A stretch of 64,000 bases of DNA, taken from NCBI RefSeq assembly GCF_900078705.1, contig NZ_FKIF01000007.1, positions 868,001 to 932,000 of the forward strand, in the 5' to 3' direction. Shown here one piece after another: positions 25,806 to 35,341 of this stretch. A program made the translations under genes and the position numbers. Within the stretch, counting starts at the first letter, position 1. Each line of letters starts with the position of its first letter. The notes below the pieces were generated by a model. The model worked only from the letters and a program-made list of their open reading frames with translations. It was not told where the DNA came from and did not search any database. The stretch is from Bordetella ansorpii. Its GTDB lineage: Bacteria > Pseudomonadota > Gammaproteobacteria > Burkholderiales > Burkholderiaceae_B.

Positions 25806-27539
25806 GTGCCTCCCATTTCGCGATCCACCCCTGCCCGCCTGACCATACTGGGCGCAGCCAAGCTGCCCCGCCTGGTGCTGCTGAGCCTGTCGCTGGCCTA
25901 TATCGTGGCCGGCCTGTTCATGCGCGACCCCTGGAAGACGGACGACGCGGTGGGACTGGCCACCATGCTGACCGCGTTGCGCGAGGGCGGCGCGGCATGG
26001 CTGCTGCCCCAGGTGGGCAACCTGGCGCACGCCGAGGAAGGTCCGCTGCTGACCTGGGTAGGGGCCATCTCGGTCTGGCTGTTCGGCCCGCTGGTGGGCG
26101 ACATCACCGCCGGACGCCTGCCCAACGTGATGTGGTTCGGCATGACCGCCGCCGGCATCTGGTACGGCACCTATCTGCTGGGCCGCCGCGCCGAAGCGCA
26201 ACCGCTGGCCCTGCCGTTCGGCGGCGAACCGGAACCGCGCGACTACGGCCGCATGCTGGCCGACGCCGCGCTGCTGCTGCTGCTGGCCATGGTCGGCATC
26301 CTGCAGCGCATCCACGAGACCTCCGTCGTGCCGCCCATCATGGCCTGCGGCGCGATGGCGTTCTATTCCCTGGCGCGCATGATCGACCGGCCGGTCATCG
26401 GGTCTCTGACGCTGGTCCTGGCGCTGGCCGGCAGCTTCCTGACGCGCGGATGGGTCGGCGCCATCCCGATCATGCTGTCCGCGCTGCTGGCCTTCCACCC
26501 ACGCAGCATGCTGTGGCTGCGCGTGCGCTGGCTGCCCGTCATCATCCTGCTGACCGCCGCCCTGATCCTGGCGTGGTGGATTCCGGCGGCCAACACCAGC
26601 GAATATTGGATCCGCAACTGGAAGGCCTGGAACGTCAGTTCGTTCTCGATGCCGCTCCTGGGCCTGTCGATGCGCACGCTGCGCGACCTGCCCTGGTATC
26701 TGTGGCCCGCCTGGCCGCTGGCGCTGCTGGCCATCTGGCGCTGGCGCAACTGGCTCTACTCGCCGCACATCTGGCTGGCGATGATGCAGTTGATCTGCGC
26801 ACTGCTGCTGCTGTTCTTCCTCGAAGAGCCCAGCGACTCGGAGTACGTGCTGCTGGCGGTGCCCTGCGCCACGCTGGCCGCGTTCTCGCTGCCCACGTTG
26901 CGGCGCGGCGTGATCAATACGCTGGACTGGTTCGCCGTGATGTGTTTTTCACTGACGCTGGCCACCGCCTGGCTGGGCTGGGTGGCGCTGCACTTCGGCT
27001 GGCCGCCAAAGATCGCCCATAACATCGCGCGCCAGACCACGGGCTACGAGCCCACCATCGGCTGGATCGCCGTCCTGCTGTCGCTGGCCGTCACGGCGGC
27101 CTGGGTGCTGCTGGTGAAATGGCGCCTGAGCGAGCGCCCGGCGGCCCTGTGGCGCGGCACCGTGCTGTCGGCCAGCGGCCTGACCGCCACCTGGATCCTG
27201 CTGGTGCTGCTGTGGCAGCCGGCCGTCGACTACGCGCGCAGCTACCGCACCGTGTCGGGCGAACTGACGGCAGCCCTGCGAGCCAACCTGCGGCCCGGCG
27301 AATGCGTGCGCGGCCTGAGCCTGGGCGCCGGCCAGCGCGCGTCCTTCCTGATCTTCGACAACCTCACTTTCCCCTACGACGGACGTTGCACGCTGGTGCT
27401 GCAGCAGACCACCAACAACAGCCTGCGCGACGGCACCGCGGCCTACAGCGACCAGGACGTCGAAGAGCTCTGGCGCGGTGGCCGCCGCGCCGACCGCAAC
27501 GAAGTGTTCCGCCTGCTGCGCGTCCCGCCCAACCGGTAA
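25806..27539 (+). CDS. ArnT-like membrane glycosyltransferase (GT39/GT83 type)
   Basis: A 577-residue inner-membrane protein with about 10-12 hydrophobic helices. The N-terminal periplasmic loop carries WKTDDAVGL, the acidic pair expected of PMT/ArnT-type glycosyltransferases that use polyprenyl-phosphate sugars. The C-terminal soluble tail resembles ArnT-like proteins (GAGQRASFLIFDN). The start is GTG. The next gene, a MATE exporter, begins 6 nt after its stop. No pmr/arn biosynthetic genes are adjacent, so the sugar and acceptor are unknown. Confidence 0.8.
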   Translation: MPPISRSTPARLTILGAAKLPRLVLLSLSLAYIVAGLFMRDPWKTDDAVGLATMLTALREGGAAWLLPQVGNLAHAEEGPLLTWVGAISVWLFGPLVGDITAGRLPNVMWFGMTAAGIWYGTYLLGRRAEAQPLALPFGGEPEPRDYGRMLADAALLLLLAMVGILQRIHETSVVPPIMACGAMAFYSLARMIDRPVIGSLTLVLALAGSFLTRGWVGAIPIMLSALLAFHPRSMLWLRVRWLPVIILLTAALILAWWIPAANTSEYWIRNWKAWNVSSFSMPLLGLSMRTLRDLPWYLWPAWPLALLAIWRWRNWLYSPHIWLAMMQLICALLLLFFLEEPSDSEYVLLAVPCATLAAFSLPTLRRGVINTLDWFAVMCFSLTLATAWLGWVALHFGWPPKIAHNIARQTTGYEPTIGWIAVLLSLAVTAAWVLLVKWRLSERPAALWRGTVLSASGLTATWILLVLLWQPAVDYARSYRTVSGELTAALRANLRPGECVRGLSLGAGQRASFLIFDNLTFPYDGRCTLVLQQTTNNSLRDGTAAYSDQDVEELWRGGRRADRNEVFRLLRVPPNR

Positions 27540-27545
27540 GGTCCC

Positions 27546-28961
27546 ATGGCTGCCGGCGGTTCCCTCATGAGTTTCGGGGGCACGATGCGCAACATCGTGC
27601 GCCAGGCCTGGCCCGTGCTGGTCAGCCAGTGGGCCGGCATCGCCTTCGGCGTGCTGGACACCGCCATGACCGGCCACGCCAGCGCGCAAGACCTGGCGGC
27701 CATGTCGCTGTCGGTGTCGGTCTACATCACCGTGTTCGTCGGCCTGATGGGCGTGGTGCACGCGCTGATCCCGATCCAGGCCCAGCACTTCGGCGCCGGG
27801 CGCCACGATGAAGTGGGCCGGGCATGGGGCCAGGGCATCTGGCTGGCGCTGGGCCTGTCGGTGCTGGGCGCGCTGCTGATGCTGTTTCCGGACCTGTGGC
27901 TGTCGCTGTCGGGGCCGGTGGATGAAGACGTGCGCCACAGCATGGCCGCGTACCTGCGCGCGCTGGTGGTGGCCCTGCCCGCCTCGCTGATGTTCCGCAC
28001 CATCTACGCCCTGGGCGCGGCCGTGTCGCGGCCCAAGATCGTCATGTCCATCAACCTGGGCGGCATCGGGCTGAAGGCGACGTGCAACTGGCTGCTGATC
28101 TACGGCAAGCTGGGCCTGCCCGCGCTGGGCGCCACCGGCGCCGGCATCGCCACCGCCATCACCTACTGGACCAGCCTGATGATCGGCCTGTGGGTGATCC
28201 GGCACGACGCGTATTACCGCCGCTTCGATCTGCGGCTGGGACGGCCGCGATGGCTGCAGCAGAAGGAACTGCTGCGCCTGGGCCTGCCCATGGGCGGCTC
28301 GTACCTGGTCGAGGTCTCGGCGTTCACCTTCATGGCCTTGCTGGTGGCGCGCGAAGGCACGCACGTGCTGGGCGGCCACCAGATCATGTCGAATCTGGCC
28401 GCGCTGTGCTACATGATGCCGATGGCGCTGGGCGTGGCCACCGGCGCGCTGGCGGCGCAGAACATCGGCGCGGGCAATCCGGCGCAGGCGCGGCGCACGG
28501 GCCTGGCCGGACTGGCCCTGGGCCTGATCGGCGCGCTGCTCACCTCCGCCGTGCTGCTGGTCGGCCGCCAGCCCATCCTGGCCGCCTACACCAGCGACGC
28601 GCAGGTGGCCGCGGTGGCCGGCAGCCTGCTGGCCATGATTCCGCTGTTCCACCTGTGCGACTCGATGCAGTGCATCAACTCGTACCTGCTGCGCGCCTAC
28701 AAGGTGGCGGTGGTGCCGCTGCTGCTTCAGGTGCTGGCGCTGGGCATCGTGGGCCTGCTGGGGGGATGGTGGCTGGGCTTCGGCCCGGGCCGCGGCGGGC
28801 TGGACTGGCTGCGCCTGGCGATCATGCCGCACTCGCCGCAAGGCGCGGGCACGATGTGGCTGATGGCGATGGTGGGATTGGGACTGTCGGCGCTGCTGCT
28901 GCACGCCTGGTACTGGCGCACGCTGCGCGGGACGATGCCGGCGGCGCCCGCCTTGCGCTGA
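27546..28961 (+). CDS. MATE-family efflux transporter (NorM/DinF type)
   Basis: A 471-residue protein with 12 predicted membrane helices; MRNIVRQAWPVLVSQWAGIA begins helix 1 of the MatE domain, and LGLPMGGSYLVEVSAF begins the second MatE half. It exports cationic drugs or toxins using ion gradients. A second ATG 21 nt downstream is possible. It is probably co-transcribed with the preceding glycosyltransferase. Confidence 0.9.
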   Translation: MAAGGSLMSFGGTMRNIVRQAWPVLVSQWAGIAFGVLDTAMTGHASAQDLAAMSLSVSVYITVFVGLMGVVHALIPIQAQHFGAGRHDEVGRAWGQGIWLALGLSVLGALLMLFPDLWLSLSGPVDEDVRHSMAAYLRALVVALPASLMFRTIYALGAAVSRPKIVMSINLGGIGLKATCNWLLIYGKLGLPALGATGAGIATAITYWTSLMIGLWVIRHDAYYRRFDLRLGRPRWLQQKELLRLGLPMGGSYLVEVSAFTFMALLVAREGTHVLGGHQIMSNLAALCYMMPMALGVATGALAAQNIGAGNPAQARRTGLAGLALGLIGALLTSAVLLVGRQPILAAYTSDAQVAAVAGSLLAMIPLFHLCDSMQCINSYLLRAYKVAVVPLLLQVLALGIVGLLGGWWLGFGPGRGGLDWLRLAIMPHSPQGAGTMWLMAMVGLGLSALLLHAWYWRTLRGTMPAAPALR

Positions 28962-29015
28962 ACCCCGCTGGGGGGCATCGCCGTCGCTGGCCGCTGCGGC
29001 GATCAAGAGTGCCCC

Positions 29016-29068
29016 GTGCGCTGTCCCCGGGATACGTGCCATGCGGGCATATCCAGGGGACAGCGCAC
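29016..29068. repeat. 53-bp near-perfect palindrome
   Basis: GTGCGCTGTCCCC at 29016-29028 pairs with GGGGACAGCGCAC at 29056-29068, then GGATA/TATCC and TGCC/GGCA continue the stem with one mismatch and a 2-nt bulge; the loop is ATGCG. No T run. It lies between convergent genes. It may be a dispersed intergenic palindrome or a transcript-end stabiliser. Confidence 0.75.
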
Positions 29069-29160
29069 GAGCACACGGCATGCCGGCCCTCCGCATACAA
29101 CAACTACCGGCGAAGGTCTTGCAGGACGGAAGACCGGCCTGCCGTGTTCGGTTCAGGGAG

Positions 29161-29358
29161 TTACTTGGCGGGAGTGGCCGTATTGGCCTTCTTGGCGCTG
29201 GCCTTGTGGGCATGCGCCTTGTGCTTGGCCGTCTTGGCCGATGCGTTGCTCGCGCCCTCGGCACTCGATGGCGCGGCGAAAGCCGAGGGCGCAGCCGCCA
29301 GGCCCAGGCAAAGCGCCGAGGTGGACAGGAACGCGGCAATACGCGATTGAGTCGTCAT
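29161..29358 (-). CDS. Small secreted Ala/Lys-rich protein
   Basis: A 65-residue protein starts MTTQSRIAAFLSTSALCLGL, a clear Sec signal peptide with probable cleavage after AFA. The mature part is Ala/Lys/His/Ser-rich (KTAKHKAHAHKASAKKANTA), like acid-shock or PsiF-type small periplasmic proteins. AAGGAG lies 7 nt before the ATG. Function unknown. Confidence 0.65.
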   Translation of the reverse strand: MTTQSRIAAFLSTSALCLGLAAAPSAFAAPSSAEGASNASAKTAKHKAHAHKASAKKANTATPAK

Positions 29359-29522
29359 GGTGGGAACTCCTTCTTCAATCACACGGCAGGCGGAAGTGCC
29401 TTGGTGCGTGTGTAAGACCTTGGAGTGCGGACGCCGCGCAAAAATCCTGGAATATCCGCACTTTTACGGATGGTTGCGACGCTGTCAGCGCGCTGACTTG
29501 CCGGATGCCAGCAGCCCCGGAC

Positions 29523-30299
29523 CTACGATTCGTAGATCAGCAAGGCCACCGTGGCGAACAGCATGATGGCGAAGGCCGCTCGCAGGCCGCGCTCGGGCAG
29601 GCGATAGGCCAGCCGCACGCCGATCGGCACCAGCGCCAGGCTGCCCAGCGCCAGCGGAACGCCGACCGTCCAGTCGGCCTGCCCGGCCCAGGCATAGGTG
29701 ATCAGCGCGATGGTGGAGCCGGGGATGACCATGGACAGCGCCAGCGCCTGCGCGGTGGTCTGCGGCAGGCGGAACACGGTGGTGATGATGGGCACGGCCA
29801 GAATGGCCCCGCCCACGCCGAAGAAACCGCCCAACGTGCCCGCGACCACGCCCAGGGCCGCCGCGCGCGCGGGCGTGAACTCCGGCGCCGCGGGTTGTGG
29901 CGTGGCGCGCACCGGCGCGGGACGGCCGCGGCGCCAGGTCTGGTACAGATAGAACAGGCCCACGCAGAACAGGAACCCCGCGAAGCTCTGCCGCAGCGTG
30001 CTGGAGGGGATGCCCAGCGCCAGCCGCGCGCCGACCCAGGTGAAGGCCACGGCCCCGGCGGCGCCCGCCGCGGCCACGCGCAGGTCGAAGCGCGCCTGCT
30101 GGTGATACTTGCGCACCGCCACCATGATGGTGGGCAGCACCATGATGAGCGCGGTGCCCTGGGCTTCCTGCTGGGACATGCCCAGCAGCAGGGCCAACGC
30201 CGGAATGGCGATCAGCCCGCCGCCGATGCCCAGCACGCCGCCCAGGAAACCGATGGAAGCGCCGCCGGCCAGGCAGGCGGTGACGACGGCGATGCTCAT
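29523..30299 (-). CDS. TauE/SafE-family sulfite exporter-like permease
   Basis: A 258-residue inner-membrane protein with about 8 helices and two internal repeats, each with a Gly-rich motif (FLGGVLGIGGGLIAIPALAL and LGGFFGVGGAILAVPII), the TauE/SafE signature. Its ATG overlaps the radA stop by 4 nt. It probably moves sulfur-containing or organic anions; the substrate is unknown. Confidence 0.9.
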   Translation of the reverse strand: MSIAVVTACLAGGASIGFLGGVLGIGGGLIAIPALALLLGMSQQEAQGTALIMVLPTIMVAVRKYHQQARFDLRVAAAGAAGAVAFTWVGARLALGIPSSTLRQSFAGFLFCVGLFYLYQTWRRGRPAPVRATPQPAAPEFTPARAAALGVVAGTLGGFFGVGGAILAVPIITTVFRLPQTTAQALALSMVIPGSTIALITYAWAGQADWTVGVPLALGSLALVPIGVRLAYRLPERGLRAAFAIMLFATVALLIYES

Positions 30300-31660
30300 C
30301 GCAGCTTTTCCAGGGCGTCTTCGAGGCGGTCGACGGCCCAGATCTCGAGTCCTTCGATCGGTTGGCGCGGCGCATTGGCCTTGGGGATCAGCGCGATGCC
30401 GAAGCCCAGCTTGGCGGCTTCGCGCAGGCGCTCCTGGCCGCGCGGCGCGGGCCGGATCTCGCCGGCCAGGCCCACTTCGCCGAAGGCGACCAGGCCACGC
30501 GGCAAGGGCCGGTCGCGCAGCGACGACATGATGGACAGCAGCACCGGCAGGTCGGCCGCGGGCTCGGTGATGCGCACGCCGCCCACCGCGTTGACGAAGA
30601 CGTCCTGGTCGAACGTGGACACGCCCGCATGCCGGTGCAGCACCGCCAGCAGCATGGCCAGGCGGTTGCCTTCCAGGCCGACGGTGAGGCGGCGCGGATT
30701 GGGCGCGTGCGAACTGTCGACCAGCGCCTGGATCTCGACCAGCAGCGGCCGCGTACCCTCTTGCGTGGCCATGACGCACGAGCCCGCCACCTGCTGCGCA
30801 TGCTGCGACAGGAACAGGGCCGAGGGGTTGGCCACGCCGCGCAGGCCGCGGTCGGTCATGGCGAACACGCCCAGCTCGTTGACGGCGCCGAAGCGGTTCT
30901 TGAAGGCGCGCACCAGGCGGAACGACGAATGCGTGTCGCCTTCGAAGTACAGCACGGTGTCGACGATGTGTTCGAGCACGCGCGGGCCGGCCAGCGCGCC
31001 GTCCTTGGTGACGTGGCCGATCATCACGATGGTGATGCCGGTCTGCTTGGCCAGGCGCGTGAGCTGCGCGGCGCACTCGCGCACCTGCGAGACCGAGCCG
31101 GGCGCGGCGGTCAGTTCGCCGCTGTACAGCGTTTGAATGGAGTCGATGACGGCGACGGAAGGCTTCTGCTCGGCCACGGCGGCCTGGATGGCCTCCAGCC
31201 GGATCTCGGCCAGCAGGTCGACCCGGCCGGTGGCCAGTTCGAGCCGGCGCGCGCGCAGCGCCACCTGTTCGGCGGATTCTTCGCCGGTGACGTACAGCAC
31301 GCGCACGGTGGCCGACAGCGAGGCCAGGGCCTGCAGCAGCAGCGTGGACTTGCCGATGCCGGGATCGCCGCCGATGAGCACGACGGCGCCCGGCACCAGG
31401 CCGCCGCCCAGCACGCGGTCGAATTCGTCCAGCCCGGTGGGCTGGCGCGGCGTTTCGCGCGCCTCGATGTCGGACAGGCTGCGCACCGGCGCGGAATGGG
31501 CCAGCGGCGCATAGCGGTGCGAGGCCGCGGCGGCGGAAGCCGGCTTCTCGACGGTTTCTTCCAGGGTGTTCCAGGCTTCGCAGTGGGGGCAGCGTCCCAG
31601 CCATTTGGGAGAGATGCCGCCGCATTCGGCGCAGACGTAGACGGTTCGTGACTTGGCCAT
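30296..31660 (-). CDS. radA: DNA repair protein RadA (branch-migration helicase)
   Basis: RadA extends and resolves recombination intermediates. The 454 residues contain the N-terminal C4 zinc finger (CAECGGISPKWLGRCPHCEAW), RecA-like ATPase with Walker A GGDPGIGKST, the RadA-specific KNRFG motif (FKNRFGAVNELGVF) and a Lon-like C-terminal domain. The overlapping TauE-like gene follows. Confidence 0.97.
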   Translation of the reverse strand: MAKSRTVYVCAECGGISPKWLGRCPHCEAWNTLEETVEKPASAAAASHRYAPLAHSAPVRSLSDIEARETPRQPTGLDEFDRVLGGGLVPGAVVLIGGDPGIGKSTLLLQALASLSATVRVLYVTGEESAEQVALRARRLELATGRVDLLAEIRLEAIQAAVAEQKPSVAVIDSIQTLYSGELTAAPGSVSQVRECAAQLTRLAKQTGITIVMIGHVTKDGALAGPRVLEHIVDTVLYFEGDTHSSFRLVRAFKNRFGAVNELGVFAMTDRGLRGVANPSALFLSQHAQQVAGSCVMATQEGTRPLLVEIQALVDSSHAPNPRRLTVGLEGNRLAMLLAVLHRHAGVSTFDQDVFVNAVGGVRITEPAADLPVLLSIMSSLRDRPLPRGLVAFGEVGLAGEIRPAPRGQERLREAAKLGFGIALIPKANAPRQPIEGLEIWAVDRLEDALEKLR

Positions 31661-31775
31661 GGCGGCAGTTTACCGGGATCGGCCACCCCGATACGTTTGC
31701 TTGCACCTTTGTTCAACCCCTTTTTGTCCCGCCGCGCGTTCAAGGGAATACGGCCCCGCCAAAAAGGAAACCGCC

Positions 31776-33581
31776 ATGAACGCCTCGTCCCGCTCCGCAC
31801 GCTTTGTCTGCACCACGTTGATGGCCGCGCTGCTGGCCGCCTGCAACCACTCCGGCGCGCCCACTGGCGGCGCGCCTTCGGGCTCGGCGTCGCGGCCCGT
31901 TGCGCAAGCCGCTTCCGATGATCGCCTGCGGAAACCTGCCCCCCGCCCGCGAGCGGAGCAGCGCGAGCAACAGACCTCGCCCGCCGCGTCGCTGCGGCCG
32001 CTGGCAGAACCCGTCCCGCCCCCGCCGCCCAGCCCCATGCCGGCCAGCGCCACGCAACGCATGAAGATGGACAGCGCGGTCTCGGGCTACGCCCCTGCCG
32101 GCGGCATCGTGGCTGCCGAGATGCTGCCCGCCGAACCGGACAACGAACGCTACGGCGCCTACACGGACAACCCGGTCCACCTGGCCGCCGAGCAGCCCGT
32201 GTCGACCTTTGGCGTGGACGTGGATACCGGCTCGTACGCCAACGTGCGGCGCCTCTTGAACGAAGGCCGCCTGCCGCCGCAGGATGCCGTGCGCAGCGAG
32301 GCCTTCATCAACTACTTCGACTATGGCTATGCCGCGCCCGAGCGGCGCGAACAGCCCTTCGCCGTGACCACCGAACTGGCGCCCGCGCCGTGGAACCCGA
32401 AGCGCCAACTGCTGATGGTGGGCATCCAGGGCTACAAGGTGGCGCCCGAGGCCATCCCCGCGTCGAACCTGGTGCTGCTGATCGACACCTCGGGCTCGAT
32501 GGCGGACAAGAACAAGCTGCCGCTGCTGAAGGCCGCGCTGCGCCAATTGGTGAACAATCTGCGTCCCGAGGACCGCGTGGCGATCGTGACGTATGCGGGA
32601 TCGGCCGGCGTGGCCCTGCCCTCGACCCCGGCGCGCGACAAGGCCAGCATCCTGGCCGCCATCGACGGGCTGCGCGCCGCCGGTTCGACCAACGGCGCGG
32701 CGGGCCTGGACCTGGCCTATGCGCAGGCCGCGCAGGGCTTCGTGAAGAACGGCGTGAACCGCATCCTGCTGGCCAGCGACGGCGATTTCAACGTGGGCAC
32801 GGTGGACCTGCGGGCGCTGAAGGACAAGATCGGCGCGCAGCGCAAGCGCGGCATCGCGCTGACCACGCTGGGCGTGGGCAGCGGCAACTACAACGACGCG
32901 CTGGCCATGCAGCTGGCCGATGCCGGCAACGGCAGCTATCACTATCTGGACAATCTGACCGAGGCGCGCAAGGTGTTGTCGCGCGAACTGGGCGCGACAC
33001 TGCTGACCATCGCGGGCGACGTGAAGGTGCAGGTGGAGTTCAACCCCGCCGCCGTGGCCGACTACCGCCTGATCGGCTACGAAAAGCGCGCCCTGGCGCG
33101 TGAAGACTTCAACAACGACAGCGTGGATGCCGGCGAGATCGGCGCGGGCGCGAGCGTGACGGCGCTGTACGAGATCACGCCGGTGGGCGCGGAGGCGCCG
33201 CGCGTGGAGCCGCTGCGCTACGGCGCGGCGCAGGGCCGCGAGATGCCGGCGCTGGGCAGCGGCGCGGCACCGCGCGGCGCCTCGGAAGTGGCGTATCTGC
33301 GCCTGCGCTACAAGCTGCCGGGCCAGGACCGGAGCAAGCTGGTCGAGCAGGCCGTGTCGGCCGATGCCAGCGCGGCGCCCAGCATGCGCCTGCAACGCGC
33401 GGCGTCGGCGGCGGCCTTCGCGCAGTGGCTGCGCGGCGGCAAGTACCTGGATGGCTACACGCCCGCCCAGATCGCCACGCTGGCCCGGGGTGCGCGCGGC
33501 AATGACCCGTATGGCCTGCAGGCCGAGTTCGCCAATCTGGTCGAACTGGCCGGTACGCTGGGCACGCCCGCCGTGCGTTGA
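31776..33581 (+). CDS. VWA-domain lipoprotein (YfbK type)
   Basis: A 601-residue protein starts MNASSRSARFVCTTLMAALL and has a lipobox ending LLAAC (Cys23). A Pro/Ala-rich linker is followed by the YfbK-type N-terminal region (VSTFGVDVDTGSYANVRRLL) and a von Willebrand A domain with MIDAS DTSGS at 237-241, then a DUF3520-like C-terminus. GGA lies 8 nt before the ATG. The next two genes encode an ECF sigma factor and an apparent anti-sigma factor. Function unknown; likely an envelope adhesion or assembly protein. Confidence 0.88.
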   Translation: MNASSRSARFVCTTLMAALLAACNHSGAPTGGAPSGSASRPVAQAASDDRLRKPAPRPRAEQREQQTSPAASLRPLAEPVPPPPPSPMPASATQRMKMDSAVSGYAPAGGIVAAEMLPAEPDNERYGAYTDNPVHLAAEQPVSTFGVDVDTGSYANVRRLLNEGRLPPQDAVRSEAFINYFDYGYAAPERREQPFAVTTELAPAPWNPKRQLLMVGIQGYKVAPEAIPASNLVLLIDTSGSMADKNKLPLLKAALRQLVNNLRPEDRVAIVTYAGSAGVALPSTPARDKASILAAIDGLRAAGSTNGAAGLDLAYAQAAQGFVKNGVNRILLASDGDFNVGTVDLRALKDKIGAQRKRGIALTTLGVGSGNYNDALAMQLADAGNGSYHYLDNLTEARKVLSRELGATLLTIAGDVKVQVEFNPAAVADYRLIGYEKRALAREDFNNDSVDAGEIGAGASVTALYEITPVGAEAPRVEPLRYGAAQGREMPALGSGAAPRGASEVAYLRLRYKLPGQDRSKLVEQAVSADASAAPSMRLQRAASAAAFAQWLRGGKYLDGYTPAQIATLARGARGNDPYGLQAEFANLVELAGTLGTPAVR

Positions 33582-33741
33582 CCGGTTGCGCTGGCAAGCG
33601 TCCGGGGGGTCGTGCTCCTGGACCGCCCCTCGCCCCTGGTTCGGATTTTCCATGCCGTACGCCGCCTCGTCCTTGCCGGCCGCCGTCTGTGCGCCCGTGG
33701 CGTCATGCGCCGGTTTCCATCCGGAGATACACTGCCCGGCC

Positions 33742-34320
33742 ATGGACACGACGCACGCCGACGACGACGAATCGCTGATGCTCGCCTACGGCACCCGGGG
33801 CGACACGGCGGCGTTCGACACGCTGTATGCGCGGCATCGCGCCGGGTTGTACCGTTATCTGCTGCGCGGCACGCGCAATGCCCAGGTGGCGGACGATCTG
33901 TTCCAGGAGACCTGGAGCCGCGTCATCGATGCGCGCGCCCGCTACCGACCCGAGGCCCGTTTCTCGACCTGGCTGCTGCGGATCGCGCACAATCTGGTGG
34001 TGGACACGTATCGCCGCCAGCCGGCCCGCGCCACGGTCGACGATGCCGAAGAGGTGCTGGCGGCCCTGCCCGCGCCCGAGCACGAACAGCCCGAGCAGCA
34101 GGTGTCGCGGTTCCAGGCCAGGCGCGGCCTGCAGTTGGCCATCGAGCAACTGCCCGACGAACAGCGCCAGGCGCTGCTGCTGAAATGGGAGCATGACCTC
34201 AGCGTGGAAGACATCGCACAGATCACCGGCGCGCCGCGCGAGACGGTGAAATCGCGGCTGCGTTACGCCATCGGCCGCATCCGCGATGTGCTGGGCGCCA
34301 ACGCCAGGAGCGGATCATGA
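33742..34320 (+). CDS. ECF-type RNA polymerase sigma factor
   Basis: A 192-residue protein with sigma region 2 (YARHRAGLYRYLLRGTRNAQ ... FQETWSRVIDAR) and region 4 (AIEQLPDEQRQALLLKWEHD ... LSVEDIAQITGAPRETVKSR). It lacks regions 1 and 3, as ECF factors do. Its stop overlaps the next ATG by 4 nt, so it is coupled to the probable anti-sigma gene. Its target promoters are unknown. Confidence 0.92.
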   Translation: MDTTHADDDESLMLAYGTRGDTAAFDTLYARHRAGLYRYLLRGTRNAQVADDLFQETWSRVIDARARYRPEARFSTWLLRIAHNLVVDTYRRQPARATVDDAEEVLAALPAPEHEQPEQQVSRFQARRGLQLAIEQLPDEQRQALLLKWEHDLSVEDIAQITGAPRETVKSRLRYAIGRIRDVLGANARSGS

Positions 34321-35258
34321 ACGCGCCACTGCCTCCGGACGACGATTTTCTGGACGACGACAGCGACCTGAGGGCGCTGTATGGGAAGCTGCCTGCGGCT
34401 GAACCGCCTGCGGCGCTGGATGCGCGCATTCGTGCGCAGGCGCACGCGGCGGCGCAGGGCGATCAGCGGGTGCGAAGCAGGACGCGCCGGCTTCATCCGG
34501 GGTGGGCGATTGCTGCTTCGGTAGTGTTGGCCAGTGGGTTGATACTGATGACGGATCTGTCGCAGCAGGCGGATCAGGCCGGGCAGGCTGCCGCGCCGGG
34601 TATCGATGCCGAACTGGCGCAACCGCCGCAGTTGCGGGAGATGGCGCCTGCGCCGGCGCCTGTGCCGCCTGCGGAATTGCGGCGTGCGGGACAGTCCGCG
34701 CCGCAGCCGGAATCGCGGATGCGGCGCAGTGAGGCGCCACCGCCGCCGCCTGCTCCGGCAGCCGCCCCCAGGCCCGAGCCCAAGCCCGGCGCGGGGATCA
34801 CGCCCGATGCCGTGGCGCCCTCCGTCCGGCCATTGGCGCCGCCTTCGCTGGCGCCCGCGCCGTATGGAAGCCATGCGCCGCCCCGGCAGCCGGCACCGGC
34901 CCAGCAAGCAGAATCCGCGGCATCCCTGGCAGAGGCCCCTACGATGATCGGTTCGAGCGGGGCGGGCGCCATGCAGGCGCCGGATGACGCCCGCGCGCAG
35001 GCCGTGCAGAAGGCCCAGGCGAAAAATGCCCAGCGCGCCGAAGCCGTCCAGGACGAACGCAAGACGATACGCTCGCTGGCGCCGCGCAACGTGGCAGCCA
35101 CCGCCGAGCAGCAGGTCGAACGCGTGCGCGCCATGCTGAAGGCAGGCAAGCACGAGCAAGCCGTGCAGGCGCTGCAAGCACTGCGGCAGGCTTGGCCGGA
35201 GTACGAGATTCCGCAGGATCTGCGTGGCCTGCTGCCAAGAGACAGTGCGCCTCGCTGA
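34317..35258 (+). CDS. Probable anti-sigma factor, single-pass membrane protein
   Basis: A 313-residue protein with a short acidic cytoplasmic N-terminus (MNAPLPPDDDFLDDDSDLRA), one membrane helix (WAIAASVVLASGLILM, about residues 63-79), a long Pro/Ala-rich periplasmic linker, and a C-terminal helical segment (VRAMLKAGKHEQAVQALQAL). Overlap with the ECF gene and topology suggest an anti-sigma factor, but no canonical zinc anti-sigma motif is seen. Confidence 0.7.
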   Translation: MNAPLPPDDDFLDDDSDLRALYGKLPAAEPPAALDARIRAQAHAAAQGDQRVRSRTRRLHPGWAIAASVVLASGLILMTDLSQQADQAGQAAAPGIDAELAQPPQLREMAPAPAPVPPAELRRAGQSAPQPESRMRRSEAPPPPPAPAAAPRPEPKPGAGITPDAVAPSVRPLAPPSLAPAPYGSHAPPRQPAPAQQAESAASLAEAPTMIGSSGAGAMQAPDDARAQAVQKAQAKNAQRAEAVQDERKTIRSLAPRNVAATAEQQVERVRAMLKAGKHEQAVQALQALRQAWPEYEIPQDLRGLLPRDSAPR

Positions 35259-35341
35259 AGCGTTTCGGCAGCGAGGGAGCCACGTACCGGCCTGGCCGGC
35301 CAGCAGTCCTGCCATCAAGGACCGGGCGCAGGCGGCGCGCC

